DNA of 64,000 bases from Corydoras sp. C115 (Eukaryota; Chordata; Actinopteri; Siluriformes; Callichthyidae). Within the stretch, counting starts at the first letter, position 1. The number at the start of each line of letters is the position of its first letter. The stretch is from the NCBI GenBank assembly GCA_019802505.1, contig JAFMOC010000261.1:750001-814000 (forward strand). The letters are read 5' to 3'. A program made the position numbers and the translations under genes. Shown piece after piece: positions 1 to 11,683 of the stretch. The notes under the pieces are model-generated. The model searched no databases and was not told the origin of the DNA. It saw only the letters and a list, made by a program, of their open reading frames with translations.

Positions 1-476
1 GGAAACCCTCGTGGACACGGGGAGAACATTGAAACATGGGGCAATTTGGAGAACTCAATTGACTTGACCCATGTTTTTGGAGTGTGGGAGGAAACCGGAG
101 AACCCGGAGGAAACCGGAGAACCCGGAGGAAACCGGAGAACCCGGAGGAAACCCTCGTGGACACGGGGAGAACATGGAAACATGGGGCAATTTGGAGAAC
201 TCAATTGACTTGATCCATGTTTTTGGAGTGTGGGAGGAAACCGGAGAACCCGGAGGAAACCCTCGTGGACACGATGAGAACATGGAAACATGGGGCAATT
301 TGGAGAACTCAATTGACTTGATCCATGTTTTTGGAGTGTGGGAGGAAACCGGAGAACCCGGAGGAAACCCTCATGGACACGGGGAGAACATGGAAACTCC
401 ACCCAGATGGGGATTCGAACCGGGAATCCCTAGTGCTGAGAGGAGAACGTGCCAACCACTAAGCCACCGTGCCGCC
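1..476 (-). repeat. Tandemly amplified SINE fragment
   Basis: A SINE on the minus strand, ending at gccgcc 471-476, whose middle part is tandemly repeated: a unit of about 108 bp (gaaaccctcgtggacacggg to cccggag) occurs at about 2, 149, 257 and 366, and a 15-19 bp sub-block ggagaacccggaggaaacc is itself triplicated near 95-150. The apparent 115- and 134-codon ORFs are this repeat read in frame. Confidence 0.85.
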
Positions 477-931
477 CTCGTCATGTAAGACTTCTACAAA
501 TGAGAAATGTACCATACACCTGTACATCCTGCTACTTGTATATCATTTGTTTTAACTATGGAACAAACTTAGGAAATCCATGTGGCTCACAAGTCATGCA
601 TTATCTTGCGCTCACAGTCTCATGGTGTTGGTTCTACGTTAATAGATCATCGCCATGCTTTTTGTGTATTCATGTTTTTATGTCTGTATCAAATGGCACT
701 TTCTGAGTTTGGCTTTCCAAACGAGTCTTTGATTCAGTAAATCTGTCAACGGCAGTAGTGGATATCCTTTTCATCTAAGGACTGAATGGGGAAAGGAGAG
801 AAAGGTTCCCCCGTGCAGATTTGGGGTTATCGAGTGGTTCCCATGTCAACCTAAAATGAATTCAAAGTAATTGCATTGATATTTGATCTCTGCGCTGTTG
901 TTGGTCTTTCGGTGGGTCTGTCTGCACCTGT

Positions 932-1008
<77 letters not shown>

Positions 1009-1113
1009 TTTGGTGGGGCTTGGGAAGAAACTGGAGGAGAGAAGTTCTTTGTTAGATGCTGGGAGGCTCATGTTTGCCCCAGACTTTCCCACTTAGCTCT
1101 TCTAGCCCCCGAT
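477..1113. other. Non-repetitive intron with (GT)n
   Basis: Mostly single-copy AT-rich intron; no exon with splice sites and FN3-like coding is visible. A (GT)n run occupies about 938-1008. Confidence 0.7.
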
Positions 1114-1450
1114 TCATTCATTCATTCATTATCACCCACTTTATCCTATATTAGGGTCGCGGTGGGTTCCCCATGCCCATCCAGGGGAGAACGGCAGATA
1201 CACCCAGGACAGGGTGCCAATCCATTGCTGGGCACACACTCACTCACACAAACACTCTATATGGGGCAATTTTTTTTTCAATTCAATTGACTTGATCCAT
1301 CTTTTTGGACTGTGGGAGGAAACCGGAGAACCCGGAGGAAACCCACGCGGACACGGGGAGAACATGGAAACTCCACCCAGATGGGGATTCGAACCGGGAA
1401 TCCCTAGTGCTGAGAGGCGAATGTGCTAACCACTAAGCCACCGTGCCGCC
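1114..1450 (-). mobile_element. tRNA-derived SINE, full length
   Basis: Read on the minus strand: 5-prime gcggcacggtggcttagtgg (A box), ggttcgaatccc (B box), a body, and an (AATG)n tail. Flanks tctagcccccgat (before the tail) and tcttgcccccgat (after gccgcc) are the target-site duplication with one mismatch. Confidence 0.88.
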
Positions 1451-1596
1451 TTCTTGCCCCCGATGCAGCTCTTAATTCCCTTTAATTTTCATTATTTTGA
1501 CATTTTGAGTGCTGCTTTATGTGTCTCCATAGTAATACGGCATATCTTTACATATTATGTACATTTGCAAAGTAACATCTCATCATCTTCAGCATT

Positions 1597-2140
1597 CTCT
1601 TCCACTAAGGTCATAGTGGGGTCCTCATGCACATATGTTTTGGGTGCTGGGCAGATACACCCAGGACAGGGCGCAATCCATTGACATACACACTATATGG
1701 GGCCATTTAGAGCAGCCAATTCACCTTGAATCCATGTTTTTGGACTGTAGAAGGAAACCCACACAGCGGGAACATGGAAACTCCATCCTAGATCGCCGGT
1801 ACTATGAGGCGGACTTGCTAACCATTACACCACTGTGTGCATAGTAATATTCATTCATTCATTATCTTCCACTTCATCCTGTATTAGGGTCGCGGAGGGG
1901 GTTCCCCATGCCCATCCTGGGGAGAACGTGGGCATACACTCACTCACACAGACACACACAGACACACTCTATATGGGGCAATTTGGAGCATTCAATTTAC
2001 CCTAAATTTATGTTTTTAGACTGTGGGAGGAAACCGGAGAACCCAGAGGAAACCCACGTGGATATGGGGAGAACATGGAAACTCCACCCAGATTGGGATT
2101 CGAACCGGGAATCCCTAGTGCTGAGAGGAGAACGTGCCAA
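1597..2140 (-). mobile_element. Two degraded SINE copies
   Basis: An old, diverged copy at about 1597-1843 and a better one at about 1850-2139 that lacks the middle of the body and its last 40 bp. The second ends about 65 bp before the first exon. Confidence 0.75.
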
Positions 2141-2204
2141 TTCAATTGCATACGTCTAAAACATACTGTGTATGAATTACTAACCTTTTGTCCATTTAAC
2201 GCAG

Positions 2205-2407
2205 AACCTGAAGGAGTTTTGGCTCCTGAAGTTCTCACACTCAACAGCACATTGGTGCGGGTGCTATGGATGACCCCGCAGTTTCCTAATGGAGCTATTC
2301 TTAACTACTCTGTTTACCTTGATGGAAAATTGTATGCATCCACTAACAACAGAGCCGGGTCTCTGGATGTGGGAGAGCTCCAGCCTTTTACTGTGTACGA
2401 CATTCAG
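2205..2407 (+). CDS. ush2a: ush2a exon 1 of window: FN3-A, first part
   Basis: Encodes residues 1-68 and most of one FN3 domain. It opens at PEGVLAPEV, the usual inter-domain linker of usherin, then has VRVLWMTPQFPNG (B-C strands with W and PNG) and GELQPFTVYDIQ, the E-F loop and F-strand tyrosine. Sequons NST and NYS could be glycosylated. The acceptor is good: TACTAAC at 2178-2184, an exact branch-point consensus 21 nt upstream, then a T-rich tract ending acgcag. Start phase is 1 (first codon split with an unseen upstream exon) and end phase is 0. The donor is cag/gtttgt, weaker than consensus. A degraded SINE ends only about 65 bp before the exon. Reading through the donor hits poly-A and (AT)n, so the exon end is firm. 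Confidence 0.9.
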
Positions 2408-2445
2408 GTTTGTACCATAGTTTTTTATGGAAAAAATGCCATGGG

Positions 2446-2743
<298 letters not shown>

Positions 2744-2747
<4 letters not shown>

Positions 2748-3090
2748 TTCATTCATCATCTTCCGCTTTATCCTCTATTAGGGTCGCGGTGGGGTTCCCC
2801 ATGCCCATCCAGGGGAGAACGTTTCAGGCGCTGGGCAGATACACCCAGGACAGGGCGTCAATCTATCGCTGGGCACACACTCACTCACACAAACATACTC
2901 TACATGGGGCAATTTGGAGAACTCAATTGACTTGATCCACGTTTTTGGACTGTGGGAGGAAACCGGAGAACCCGGAGGAAACCCACGCGGACACGGGGAG
3001 AACATGGAAACTCCACCCAGATGGGGATTCGAACCGGGAATCCCTAGCGCTGAGAGGTGAACGTGCTAACCACTAAGCTACCGTGCCGCC
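2744..3090 (-). mobile_element. tRNA-derived SINE inside (AT)n
   Basis: Full-length copy from attcattcattcat to gccgcc 3085-3090, with (AT)n on both sides: the target was the microsatellite. Confidence 0.88.
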
Positions 3091-3385
3091 ATATATATAT
3101 ATATATATACATTATATATTTATACCCCAATGGCTTCCTACTCTAAATAAATAAATAAATATATATTTCTCTAAAGGCCTAACATTATTCAAATGATCCG
3201 TCCACTTCCTTTAATAATGTTTCCCCACTTCCAGACCTGTGTTTTCTTATTAAATCATTTAACCAATCATATTTCAGCATCATTTGATGCCAGTTTCAAA
3301 CAATTTTAGGAACAAGCTTTTACTGATTGGACTGAAGACCTGCTAGCCTTAAATGAGTGTGGATCAATCTGTGGTCCAAACCATT
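3091..3385. other. AT-rich intron
   Basis: Short (AT)n, (AAAT)n at about 3145-3165, then single-copy sequence with no coding or splice signal that I can see. Confidence 0.6.
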
Positions 3386-3721
3386 TATCCATTTATTCAT
3401 TATCTTCCACTTCATCCACTACTACGGTCGTGGGGGGGTTCCTCAAGCCCATCCAGGGGAGAACGTTTTGGGCGCTGGGCTGTTGCACCCAGTACAGGGC
3501 GCCAATCTATCACTGGACACACACTAACTCAGAAACACACACTCTATATGGGGCAATTTGGAGAATTCATTTGACCTTGATCATTGTTTTTGGATTGTGG
3601 GAGGAAACCGGAGAACCCGGAGCAAACCCACGCAGACATAGGGAGGATATGGAAACTCCACCCAGATTGGGATCCAACCCGGGAATCCCTAGCGCTGAGA
3701 GGCGAACATGCTAACCACTAA
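3386..3721 (-). mobile_element. Diverged SINE copy
   Basis: Recognisable from atccatttattcattatc to gctaaccactaa; the A-box end is lost. Many point differences indicate an older insertion. Confidence 0.8.
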
Positions 3722-3856
3722 AGGTTATTACTGTTACCCGTTATATGTAATTTAATAAGCCCAGAGTATGTTTTCATGTTTACATTTAAACTGAGCTGAA
3801 AAAAGAAAAGCAACACAACACGGACCAATCAAGTCTTTTCCACATGTGCGTTCTAG

Positions 3857-3969
3857 GTGGAGGTTTGCACAGTGTATGCATGTGTAAAGAGTAACGGTAC
3901 AAAGGTCACAACGGTGGAGGAGATACCAGATGAGATAGCAGCACCTCTCATACATGTGATCGATGCCAG
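3857..3969 (+). CDS. ush2a: ush2a exon 2 of window: end of FN3-A and linker
   Basis: Encodes residues 69-105 plus two bases of the next codon. VEVCTVYACVKSNG continues the F strand of the previous exon (YDIQ-VEVCTVYACV) and completes FN3-A, with the F/G cysteine pair C-x4-C often seen in usherin FN3 domains. VEEIPDEIAAP is the linker and LIHVIDA starts the next domain. The acceptor is gttctag at 3850-3856 and the donor is cag/gtaaga, close to consensus. Phases are 0 in and 2 out. Sequon NGT is present. The exon is only 113 bp, and its one long overlapping ORF on the other strand is a shadow. A SINE-derived satellite begins about 25 bp after the donor. Confidence 0.88.
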
Positions 3970-3995
3970 GTAAGAAAAAAAACTAAAGAACACAC

Positions 3996-6354
3996 ACCCA
4001 CTCATTACCTTCTACTTTATCCTCTACTAGGATCGCAGGGGGGGTTCCCCATGCCCATTCAGAGGAGAACATCTCGGGCGCTGGGCAGATACACCCAGGA
4101 CAGGGTGCCAGTCTGTCGCTGGGCACACACTCACTCACACATCCACACACACAAACATACACTACTGTATATGGGGCAATTTAAAGCATTCATTTTACCT
4201 TAAATCCGTGTTTTCGGAGTATGGAAAGAAACTGGAGATCCTTTCATCCATTATCTTCCACTTTATCCTCTACTAGGGTCGCAAGGGGGGTTCCCCATGC
4301 CCATTCAGGGGAGAACGTCTAGGGCGCTGGGCAGATACACCCAGGACAGGGCGCCAATCTGTCGCTGGGCACACACTCACTCACACAAACACACACACAA
4401 ACATACACTACTGTATATGGGGCAATTTAAAGCATTCATTTTACCTTAAATCCGTGTTTTGGGAGTATGGAAAGAAACTGGAGATCCTTTCATCCATTAT
4501 CTTCCGCTTTATCCTCTACTAGGGTCGCAAGGGGGGTTCCCCATGCCCATTCAGGGGAGAACGTCTAGGGCGCTGGGCAGATACACCCAGGACAGGGTGG
4601 GTCGCTGGGCCAGTCTGTCACTGGGCACACACATACACTACTGTATACAATTTAAAGCATTCGTTTTACCTTAAATCATCCTCACACAACTTCTAGGGCA
4701 CAGGGCAGATACACACACACAAATGGGGCAATTTAAAGCATTCGTTTTACCTTTCGTGTTTTCGGAGTATGGAAAGAAACTGGAGATCCTTTCATCCATT
4801 ATCTTCCTTTATCCTCTACTAGGGTCGCAGGGGGGTTCCCCATTTAAAGCATACACCCAGGACAGGGCGCCAATCTTGGGCACACCTCACTCACACAAAC
4901 ACACACACAAAATACACTATTGTATATGGGGCAATTTAAAGCATTCGTTTTACCTTAAATCCGTGTTTTGGGAGTATGGAAAGAAACTGGAGATCCTTTC
5001 ATCCATTATCTTCCGCTTTATCCTCTACTAGGGTCGCAAGGGGGGTTCCCCATGCCCATTCAGGGGAGAACGTCTAGGGCGCTGGGCAGATACACCCAGG
5101 ACAGGGCGCCAATCTGTCACTGGGCACACTTTCACTCACACAAACACACACACAAACATACACTACTGTATATGGGGCAATTTAAAGCATTCGTTTTACC
5201 TTAAATCCGTGTTTTGGGAGTATGGAAAGAAACTGGAGATCCTTTCATCCATTATCTTCCGCTTTATCCTCTACTAGGGTCGTGGGGGGGGTTCCCCATG
5301 CCCATCCAGGGGAGAACTTCTAGGGCGCAGGGCAGATACACCCAGGACAGGGCGCCAGTCTGTTGCTGGGCACACACTCACTCACACAAACACACACACA
5401 AACATACACTACTGTATATGGGGCAATTTAAAGCATTCAATTTACCTTAATTACGTGTTTTCGGAGTATGGAAAGAAACTGGAGATCCTTTCATCCATTA
5501 TCTTCCTCTTTATCCTCTACTAGGGTCGCAGGGGGGGTTCCCCATGCCCATTCAGGGGAGAACGTCTAGGGCGCTGGGCAGATACACCCAGGACAGGGCG
5601 CCAATCTGTCACTGGGCACACTTTCACTCACACAAACACACACACAAACATACACTACTGTATATGGGGCAATTTAAAGCATTCGTTTTACCTTAAATCC
5701 GTGTTTTGGGAGTATGGAAAGAAACTGGAGATCCTTTCATCCATTATCTTCCGCTTTATCCTCTACTAGGGTCGTGGGGGTGGGTTCCCCATGCCCATCC
5801 AGGGGAGAACTTCTAGGGCGCAGGGCAGATACACCCAGGACAGGGCGCCAGTCTGTTGCTGGGCACACACTCACTCACACAAACACACACACAAACATAC
5901 ACTACTGTATATGGGGCAATTTAAAGCATTCGTTTTACCTTAAATCCGTGTTTTCGGAGTATGGAAAGAAACTGGAGATCCTTTCATCCATTATCTTCCT
6001 CTTTATCCTCTACTAGGGTCGCAGGGGGGGTTCCCCATGCCCATTCAGGGGAGAACGTCTAGGGCGCTGGGCAGATACACCCAGGACAGGGCGCCAGTCT
6101 GTCACTGGGCACACACTTTCACTCACACAAACACACACACAAACATACACTACTGTATATGGGGCAATTTAAAGCATTCATTTTACCTTAAATCCGTGTT
6201 TTGCGAGTATGGAAAGAAACTGGAGATCCTTTCATCCATTATCTTCCGCTTTATCCTCTACTAGGGTCGTGGGGGTGGGTTCCCCATGCCCATCCAGGGG
6301 AGAACGTCTAGGGCGCTGGGCAGATACACCCAGGACAATCTATCACTGGGCACA

Positions 6355-6401
<47 letters not shown>

Positions 6402-6425
6402 TATATGGGGCAATTTAGAGATAAT
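3996..6425 (-). repeat. SINE-derived satellite, about 246 bp period
   Basis: About ten head-to-tail units, all from the same 3-prime two thirds of a SINE (tail, G-run, tctatctgcccagcg region, CA-rich segment, up to the tttccatactcc point) and none with the tRNA head. The junction gagatcctttcatccattat recurs at about 4235, 4480, 4783, 4990, 5237, 5483, 5729, 5976 and 6224. One unit near 4600-4880 is rearranged. Unit variants (ggtcgcaagg, ggtcgtgggg) alternate along the array, suggesting duplication of two-unit blocks. Confidence 0.9.
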
Positions 6426-7256
6426 TAACACATCTGACACCACCTTATGAAAGTGTATGCCCTTTATATCTATAGCTTTACATGTTGCATGTGTTGCATG
6501 TGTCCTTCATTCATTATCTTCCCATCCATGGGAGAACGTTTCGGGCACTGGGCAGATACACCCAGGACTGGGCACACTCACTCACACTCCTATATGGGGC
6601 AATTTGGAGAGAACACATCTGACAAACCTGATGAACGCATGCGCCCTTAATAAGCTATAGCTTCACATGTTGCAGGTGTTGGGGGTGGGGGTGGTTCCCT
6701 ATCCCATCCAGGGGAGAACATTTTAGGCTCTGGGCAGATACACCCAGGACAGGGCGCCAAACTATCTCTAGCCACACAATAATTCACTCAGAAACACACA
6801 CACACACTCTCTATATGGGGCAATTTAGAGATGATTAACACATCTGACACCACCTAATGAAGGTGTGTGCCCTTTATAATCTATAGCTTCACATGTTGCA
6901 GGTGTTGCATGTGTCCTTCATTCATTATCTAAGGCTTAATCTTGTCACGGGTGGGGGTTCCCCATGCCCATCTGGGGAGAACATTTCGGGCGCTGGGCAG
7001 ATACACCCAGGACAGGGCGCCAATCTATTGCTGGGCACTACCAACTCACACACACACACACAGAGAAACGGAATTTAAAGATGTCAATTTACCTTAAATC
7101 CATGTTTTTGGACTGTGGGAGGAAACCGGAGAACCCTGAGGAAACCCACGTGGACACGGGAAGAACATGGAAACTCCACACAGATTGGGATTAGAATCTG
7201 GAATCCCCAACGCTGAGAGGAGAACATGTTAACCACTAAGCCACCGTGCTCTGCCG
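6426..7256 (-). repeat. Three tandem SINE-plus-flank units
   Basis: A non-SINE segment containing aacacatctgacaccacct and catgttgca occurs at about 6426-6500, 6610-6680 and 6835-6905, each followed by a SINE fragment (6501-6605, 6690-6830, 6915-7256). The last fragment is longest and ends about 75 bp before exon 3. Confidence 0.8.
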
Positions 7257-7329
7257 TCCTTTATTTCTTTATATAAATAGTAATTATGCGTTATGTTTAT
7301 TTGTGCCTTTATTTATCTTTTTCGTTCAG

Positions 7330-7519
7330 ATCTGTGAAATTGGAGTGGACATCACCCGGCCGGCCCAACGGCATTATCGGAGGGTATAATATTTTCAGGA
7401 AAATGATCAGGTCCTGCGAGGAGCTTCAGACGTTCTTTCCTTACACGCAGTGCTCGTATCTCCAGTGTCCCATAAACCAAGACTTCTGTGGACGTTCTTG
7501 TTATCAGCCGCAACAGCAG
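7330..7519 (+). CDS. ush2a: ush2a exon 3 of window: FN3-B first half, then cysteine-rich start
   Basis: Encodes residues 106-169. The split codon AG/A gives R, then SVKLEWTSPGRPNGIIGGY carries the B strand tryptophan and PNG turn of a typical usherin FN3 domain. After YNIFRK the FN3 pattern stops and a cysteine-rich segment begins (SC, QC, LQC, DFC, RSC), ending in PQQQ. The domain is therefore interrupted here and resumes only in exon 8. The acceptor is tttttcgttcag, a good pyrimidine tract; the donor is cag/gtacct. Phases are 2 in and 0 out. The upstream flank is a SINE copy ending about 75 bp before the exon. Confidence 0.88.
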
Positions 7520-7693
7520 GTACCTGAGCTAACACACATTTACTGCATCTAGATATATGTCCCAATCTTTGTTATGATCATAAAAGCAATATGGTTTGAA
7601 GCGGAGCTCTGGAACCCCTGGCCCGAGAGCCAGATCTGGCCCCCGACTTAGCTACTGTCAGAAATTTTAAATTACTTGCACATAATAAGAGTC
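7520..7693. other. Intron with possible hAT-like end
   Basis: Contains gagctctggaacccctggcccgagagccagatctggccccc at about 7603-7645 (positions given; motif core cctggcccgagagccag), which resembles ends of hAT-type non-autonomous elements. Weak evidence. Confidence 0.3.
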
Positions 7694-8040
7694 GCGGCAC
7701 GGTGGCTTAGTGGTTAGCATGTTCGCCTCTCAGCGCTAGGGATTCCCAGTTCGAATCCCCATCTGGGAGGAGTTTCCATGTTCTCCCTGTGTCTGCGTGG
7801 GTTTCCTCCGGGTTCTCCGGTTTCCTCCCACAGTCCAAAAACATGGATCAAGTCAATTGAATTCTCAAAAAAAATTGCCCCATATAGAGTGTGTCTGTGT
7901 GAGTGAGTGTGTGCCCAGCGATGGATTGGCGCCCTGTCCTGAGTCTATCTGCCCAGTGTCTGAGACGTTCTCCCCTGGATGGGCATGGGGTACCCTAATA
8001 GAGGATAAAGCGGGAGATAATGAATGAATGAATGAATAAA
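7694..8040 (+). mobile_element. tRNA-derived SINE, full length
   Basis: A box tggcttagtgg, B box-like agttcgaatcc, body, and tail gataatgaatgaatgaatg. Target duplication aagagtc at 7687-7693 and 8041-8047. Belongs to the gagacgttc / cgggagataatgaatg subfamily. Confidence 0.92.
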
Positions 8041-8047
8041 AAGAGTC

Positions 8048-8425
8048 CCAAAATGGGCGAACGTTTGTATTCAAACAAAGGACTCTTATGTGTTCTTGCC
8101 GCCATTGGGAAGTGGGTGGGGACGCTAGATTTGAACCAAAATACTGGTCTTGGATTGGCTGATTTAAAACTAGGGCGGTAATTTGTGATTGGCTTAGGCA
8201 GTTAGGGGCGGGAACTGGACTTAACGGCTATATGCACAGGTAAGCACTGCGGGGCGCTCTCTCTTACTCAGACCCAGAGGCCATCAGAGCACCTGAACGC
8301 TGAGGGAGGCAGACCCGCTGGCCAGCGTGAGTAACTGACGGTGTTCATGAAGTTTTCTTTGTTCTCAATAAATAAGTTGAGACGACCATTTTGCATCGGC
8401 TCGTTCTTTCTGCCTTTTTCAAAAA
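8048..8425 (+). mobile_element. Possible solo LTR
   Basis: Single-copy here. It has a GC-rich promoter-like part, gctatatgcac at about 8227 as a TATA-like site, a CT-rich stretch, and caataaataa at about 8367 as a poly-A signal followed by a T-rich segment. This order fits U3-R-U5 of an LTR, but no paired LTR, primer site or coding region is in the window. Confidence 0.35.
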
Positions 8426-8635
8426 TCAAAAGGTCCAACTAAGGTACTGTATGTCCCGACAAATATTTCCTATATTTTATTGGTTAGGTGTTTGCATTTC
8501 ATGTAGTGACCTTTGATACTCATAATATTTCAAATAAATCAATAGAAGGTGTTGATCTTCAGATTCATCCTATTAGCTGTGTCATTGTAGCAGTAGAGCC
8601 TGCTTGAATCTGCCACCTTTTACCGATAGACCGCA

Positions 8636-8832
8636 TGGTGGGGTTCCCCATGCCCATCCAGGGGAGAATGTTTCGGGCACTGGGCAGATACTCCCAGGAC
8701 AGGGTGCCAATCCATCACTGGTCACTCTTACTAACACAAACATACACTATATGGGGCAATTTAGAACATTCAGGTTACCTTACCTTCAGTTAACTTCAGA
8801 ATACAAGGGAGCCCATGCGGACATGGGGAGAA
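8636..8832 (-). mobile_element. Older SINE split by a younger SINE
   Basis: SINE from the ggtggggttccccat point to tggggagaacatt, interrupted by the next element; tggggagaacat reappears at 9191-9202 beyond it as the target duplication. Confidence 0.8.
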
Positions 8833-9188
8833 CATTCATTCATTCATTCATTTTCTCCTGCTTTATCCTCTATTAGGGTCGTGGGGGGGGGGTTCCCCAT
8901 GCCCATCCAGGAGAGAACGTCTCGGGCACTGGGCAGATAGACCCAGGACAGGGCACCAATCTATCGCTGGGCACACACTCACTCACACAGACACACTCTA
9001 TATGGGGCAATTTGGAGAATTCAATTGACTTGATCCATGTTTTTGGACTGTGGGAGGAAACCGGAGAACCCGGAGGAAACCCACGCAGACACGGGGAGAA
9101 TATGGAAACTCCACCCAGATGGGGATTCGAACCGGGAATCCCTAGTGCTGAGAGGCGAATGTGCTAACCACTAAGCCACCGTGCCGCC
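8833..9188 (-). mobile_element. tRNA-derived SINE nested in a SINE
   Basis: Full length from (ATTC)n to gccgcc 9183-9188, flanked by the duplication tggggagaacat, itself SINE sequence of the host copy. Confidence 0.88.
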
Positions 9189-9201
9189 ATTGGGGAGAAC
9201 A

Positions 9202-9202
<1 letters not shown>

Positions 9203-9241
<39 letters not shown>

Positions 9242-9243
9242 AG
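9203..9243. repeat. (ATT)n microsatellite
   Basis: About 13 ATT units. Confidence 0.95.
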
Positions 9244-9868
9244 GAAGTTATTGTTGGGATGTTCACCTCTCAGCGCTGGCGATCCAGGTTCGAATCCCCA
9301 TCTGGGTGAGTTTCCATGTTCTCCCCGTGTCCCTATGGGTTTCCTCCCACATTCCAAAAACATGGACTCAAGATAATTTCATTCATTCATTCATTCATAA
9401 TCTTCCGCTTTATCCTATATTAGGGTCGCGGTGGGGTTCCCCATGCCCATCCAGGGGAGAACGTTTTGGGCGCTGGGCAGAAATACTCAGGATAGGGCAC
9501 CAATCTATCGCTGGGCACACACTCACACACGCACACAGACACACTCTATATGGGGCAATTTGGAGAACTCAAATGACTTGATCCATGTTTTTGGACTGTG
9601 GGAGGAAACCGGAGAACCCAAAGGAAGCCCACGCGGACACAGGGAGAACATGGAAACTCCACCCAGATGGGGATTTTATGGGGAAGGAGAACATGCTAAC
9701 CACTAAGCCACCGTGCTGCTCAAGATAAATTGAATCTTCCAAATTGCCCCACATAGAGTGTGTTTGTGTGAGTGAACATGCCCAGCGATAGATTGCCGCC
9801 CTGTCCTCAATGTATCTGCCCCCCCGTGACCCAAGTAGAAGATTAAGCTAAACATAATGAATGAAGGG
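9244..9868 (+). mobile_element. SINE (+) split by an inserted SINE (-)
   Basis: The + strand copy runs 9244-9378 and resumes at about 9720-9868. Between them is a full minus-strand SINE, about 9379-9719. The duplication tcaagataa is on both sides of the insert, showing the order of events. Confidence 0.85.
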
Positions 9869-10440
9869 GGGCGGCACGGTGGCTTAGTGGTTAGCATGTT
9901 CACCTCTCAGCGCTGGGGATTCCTGGTTCGAATCCCAATGTGGGTGGAGTTTCCATGTTCAATGTTCTCCCCGTGTCTGCGTGGGTTTCCTCCGGGTTCT
10001 CCGGCTTCCTCCCACAGACCAAAAACATGGATCAAGGTCAATTGAATTGTTTAAATGAATGCTCCAAATTGCCCCATATAGAGGATAAAGCAGAAGATAA
10101 TGAAAAAATGGGGGTGGCATGGTGGCTTTAGTGTTTAGAACGTTCCCGGTTCGAGTGCCAATCTGGGTGGAGTTTCCATGTTCTCCCCGTGTCCATGTGG
10201 GTTTCCTCCGGGTTCTCCGGTTTCCTCCCACAGTCCGAAAACATGGATGCAATGTAAACTGAATGCTCTAAATGCCGCATATAGATTGTCTTTGTGAGGC
10301 TGTGTGCCCAGTGGGGGATTGGGGCCCTGTCCTGGGTGTATCTGCCCAGCACCTGAAACGTTCTTCCCTGGATGGGCATGGGGAACCCCCCCACACCCCC
10401 CGCGACCCTAGTAGAGGATAAAGTGGATAATAATGTGCAG
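9869..10440 (+). mobile_element. Two adjacent SINEs, first with internal deletion
   Basis: Copy one (about 9869-10108) jumps from gccccatatag directly to aggataaagcagaagataatg, losing about 110 bp. Copy two (10112-10438) has a damaged A box (gtggctttagtgttt) and a nearly complete body. Confidence 0.82.
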
Positions 10441-11140
10441 ATGGATGTTATTGTAGAAGCAACCTATTATTAATCAAGATTTCAATTATGGTTTGAAAAA
10501 TAACACCAATTTTAACAATTATTTCAACTCAATAAGACATAAAAGAACACATATGCTGAGGATCGTTGATAGGTTTAAGGATTAAAGTCAAATGCTTAGC
10601 ACATAGAGAGCTGTTTTTGGCATGTACGCACAAAGCCTTCATGCCTGCAGTTGTTTTCAGGAAATGGATTAACTTGTCTCCTTCAATTGCTGCAGTCCTG
10701 ATGCTATTGAAACACTGCCAACTTGGCAAGGCAGCGCAAGCCATACGTCTCCTCTAGCTCGAGAGCAGACAGTAATGCTCTGGAGGCCTGGGCACAACAG
10801 AATACAGCTTGGGAAAGACAAGCGCACCATGGTCACCAGCAGGCCTAGAATAGAGATGATGCACTGTATCTCGAAAAAAGACATGGAATTGAGCCATCTG
10901 CCATTTCCCCCTTGTTATACCGGGTTGATGTAACCACCCTAATTCGTGTGGACATTAGATCTAATCTACAAAGAGTTAATATGTGCAGGGGAGTAATGAG
11001 GGCAAATATGCGGTCGATCTTTAAATTTGTTTCTAGTTTTAAATGGTATTGCAAGTGTCTTAGAACGTTTGGCTGCATGTTTGTGAAGAAATAAAAAAAA
11101 AATATATTGTCAATGAATCCGAGTCTTTTTCATCGGCCAT
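10441..11140. other. Single-copy intron
   Basis: No repeat I recognise and no convincing exon. Ends in a poly-A stretch near 11090-11100. Confidence 0.55.
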
Positions 11141-11144
11141 CCAA

Positions 11145-11480
11145 ATAAAACCATACAACCTCTACAGTCTGTCCAAAACTCAGCTGCTCGGGTTCTCACA
11201 CATACTACACAAATCAGCGCACATCACCCCCAATCCTCTATCCTATATACTTTACTGGTTACCCATCTCACTCCGTATTCAATTTTAAGTCTTCCTTCTG
11301 ACTCAAAAGTCCCGTAATGGACTGGCTCCTGTTTTTCTATCACAACTCTTACGTCTATACACGATGGTCCTCTGATACTGGTCTCTTGGAAGTCCTGAAA
11401 TTCAAATGGAGCACTGTTGATGGGAGATCTTTTAGTGGAATAGCACCAAAATTGTGGAGTGCCCTAGATCAAGCTCTGCG
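11145..11480 (+). pseudogene. LINE ORF2 C-terminal remnant
   Basis: With frameshifts, it reads like the C-terminal end of a fish LINE reverse transcriptase: LQSVQNSAARVLTH, then a region matching LYWLPISLRIQFKVFLLTQKSRNGLAP-type sequence, ending FSGIAPKLWSALDQALR at about 11430-11480. This order (VQN-AAR-L, HWLP, A-P-x-L-W) is typical of L2 or Rex1-like LINEs. No upstream domains remain. The (ATT)n tail and gcgctatatga motif downstream fit the same element. Confidence 0.75.
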
Positions 11481-11490
11481 CATTATTATT

Positions 11491-11638
11491 ATTCATTCAT
11501 TCATTCATTCATTATCTCCCGCTTTATCCTCTATTAGGGTCGTGGGGGGGGGGGGGGGTTAGCCATGCCCATCCAGGGGAGAACGTTTCGGGCGCTGGGC
11601 AGATACACCCAGGACAGGGCGCCAATCTATTGCTGGGC
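11491..11638 (-). mobile_element. SINE truncated at ctgggca
   Basis: Tail to ...tattgctgggca, then stops; target duplication attattatt on both sides shows the truncation was present on insertion. Contains a 15-16 base G run. Confidence 0.85.
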
Positions 11639-11639
11639 A

Positions 11640-11683
<44 letters not shown>

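Noticed and set aside
3996..6425. CRISPR-like array
   Set aside because: Whole units repeat without unique spacers, and the genome is a vertebrate.
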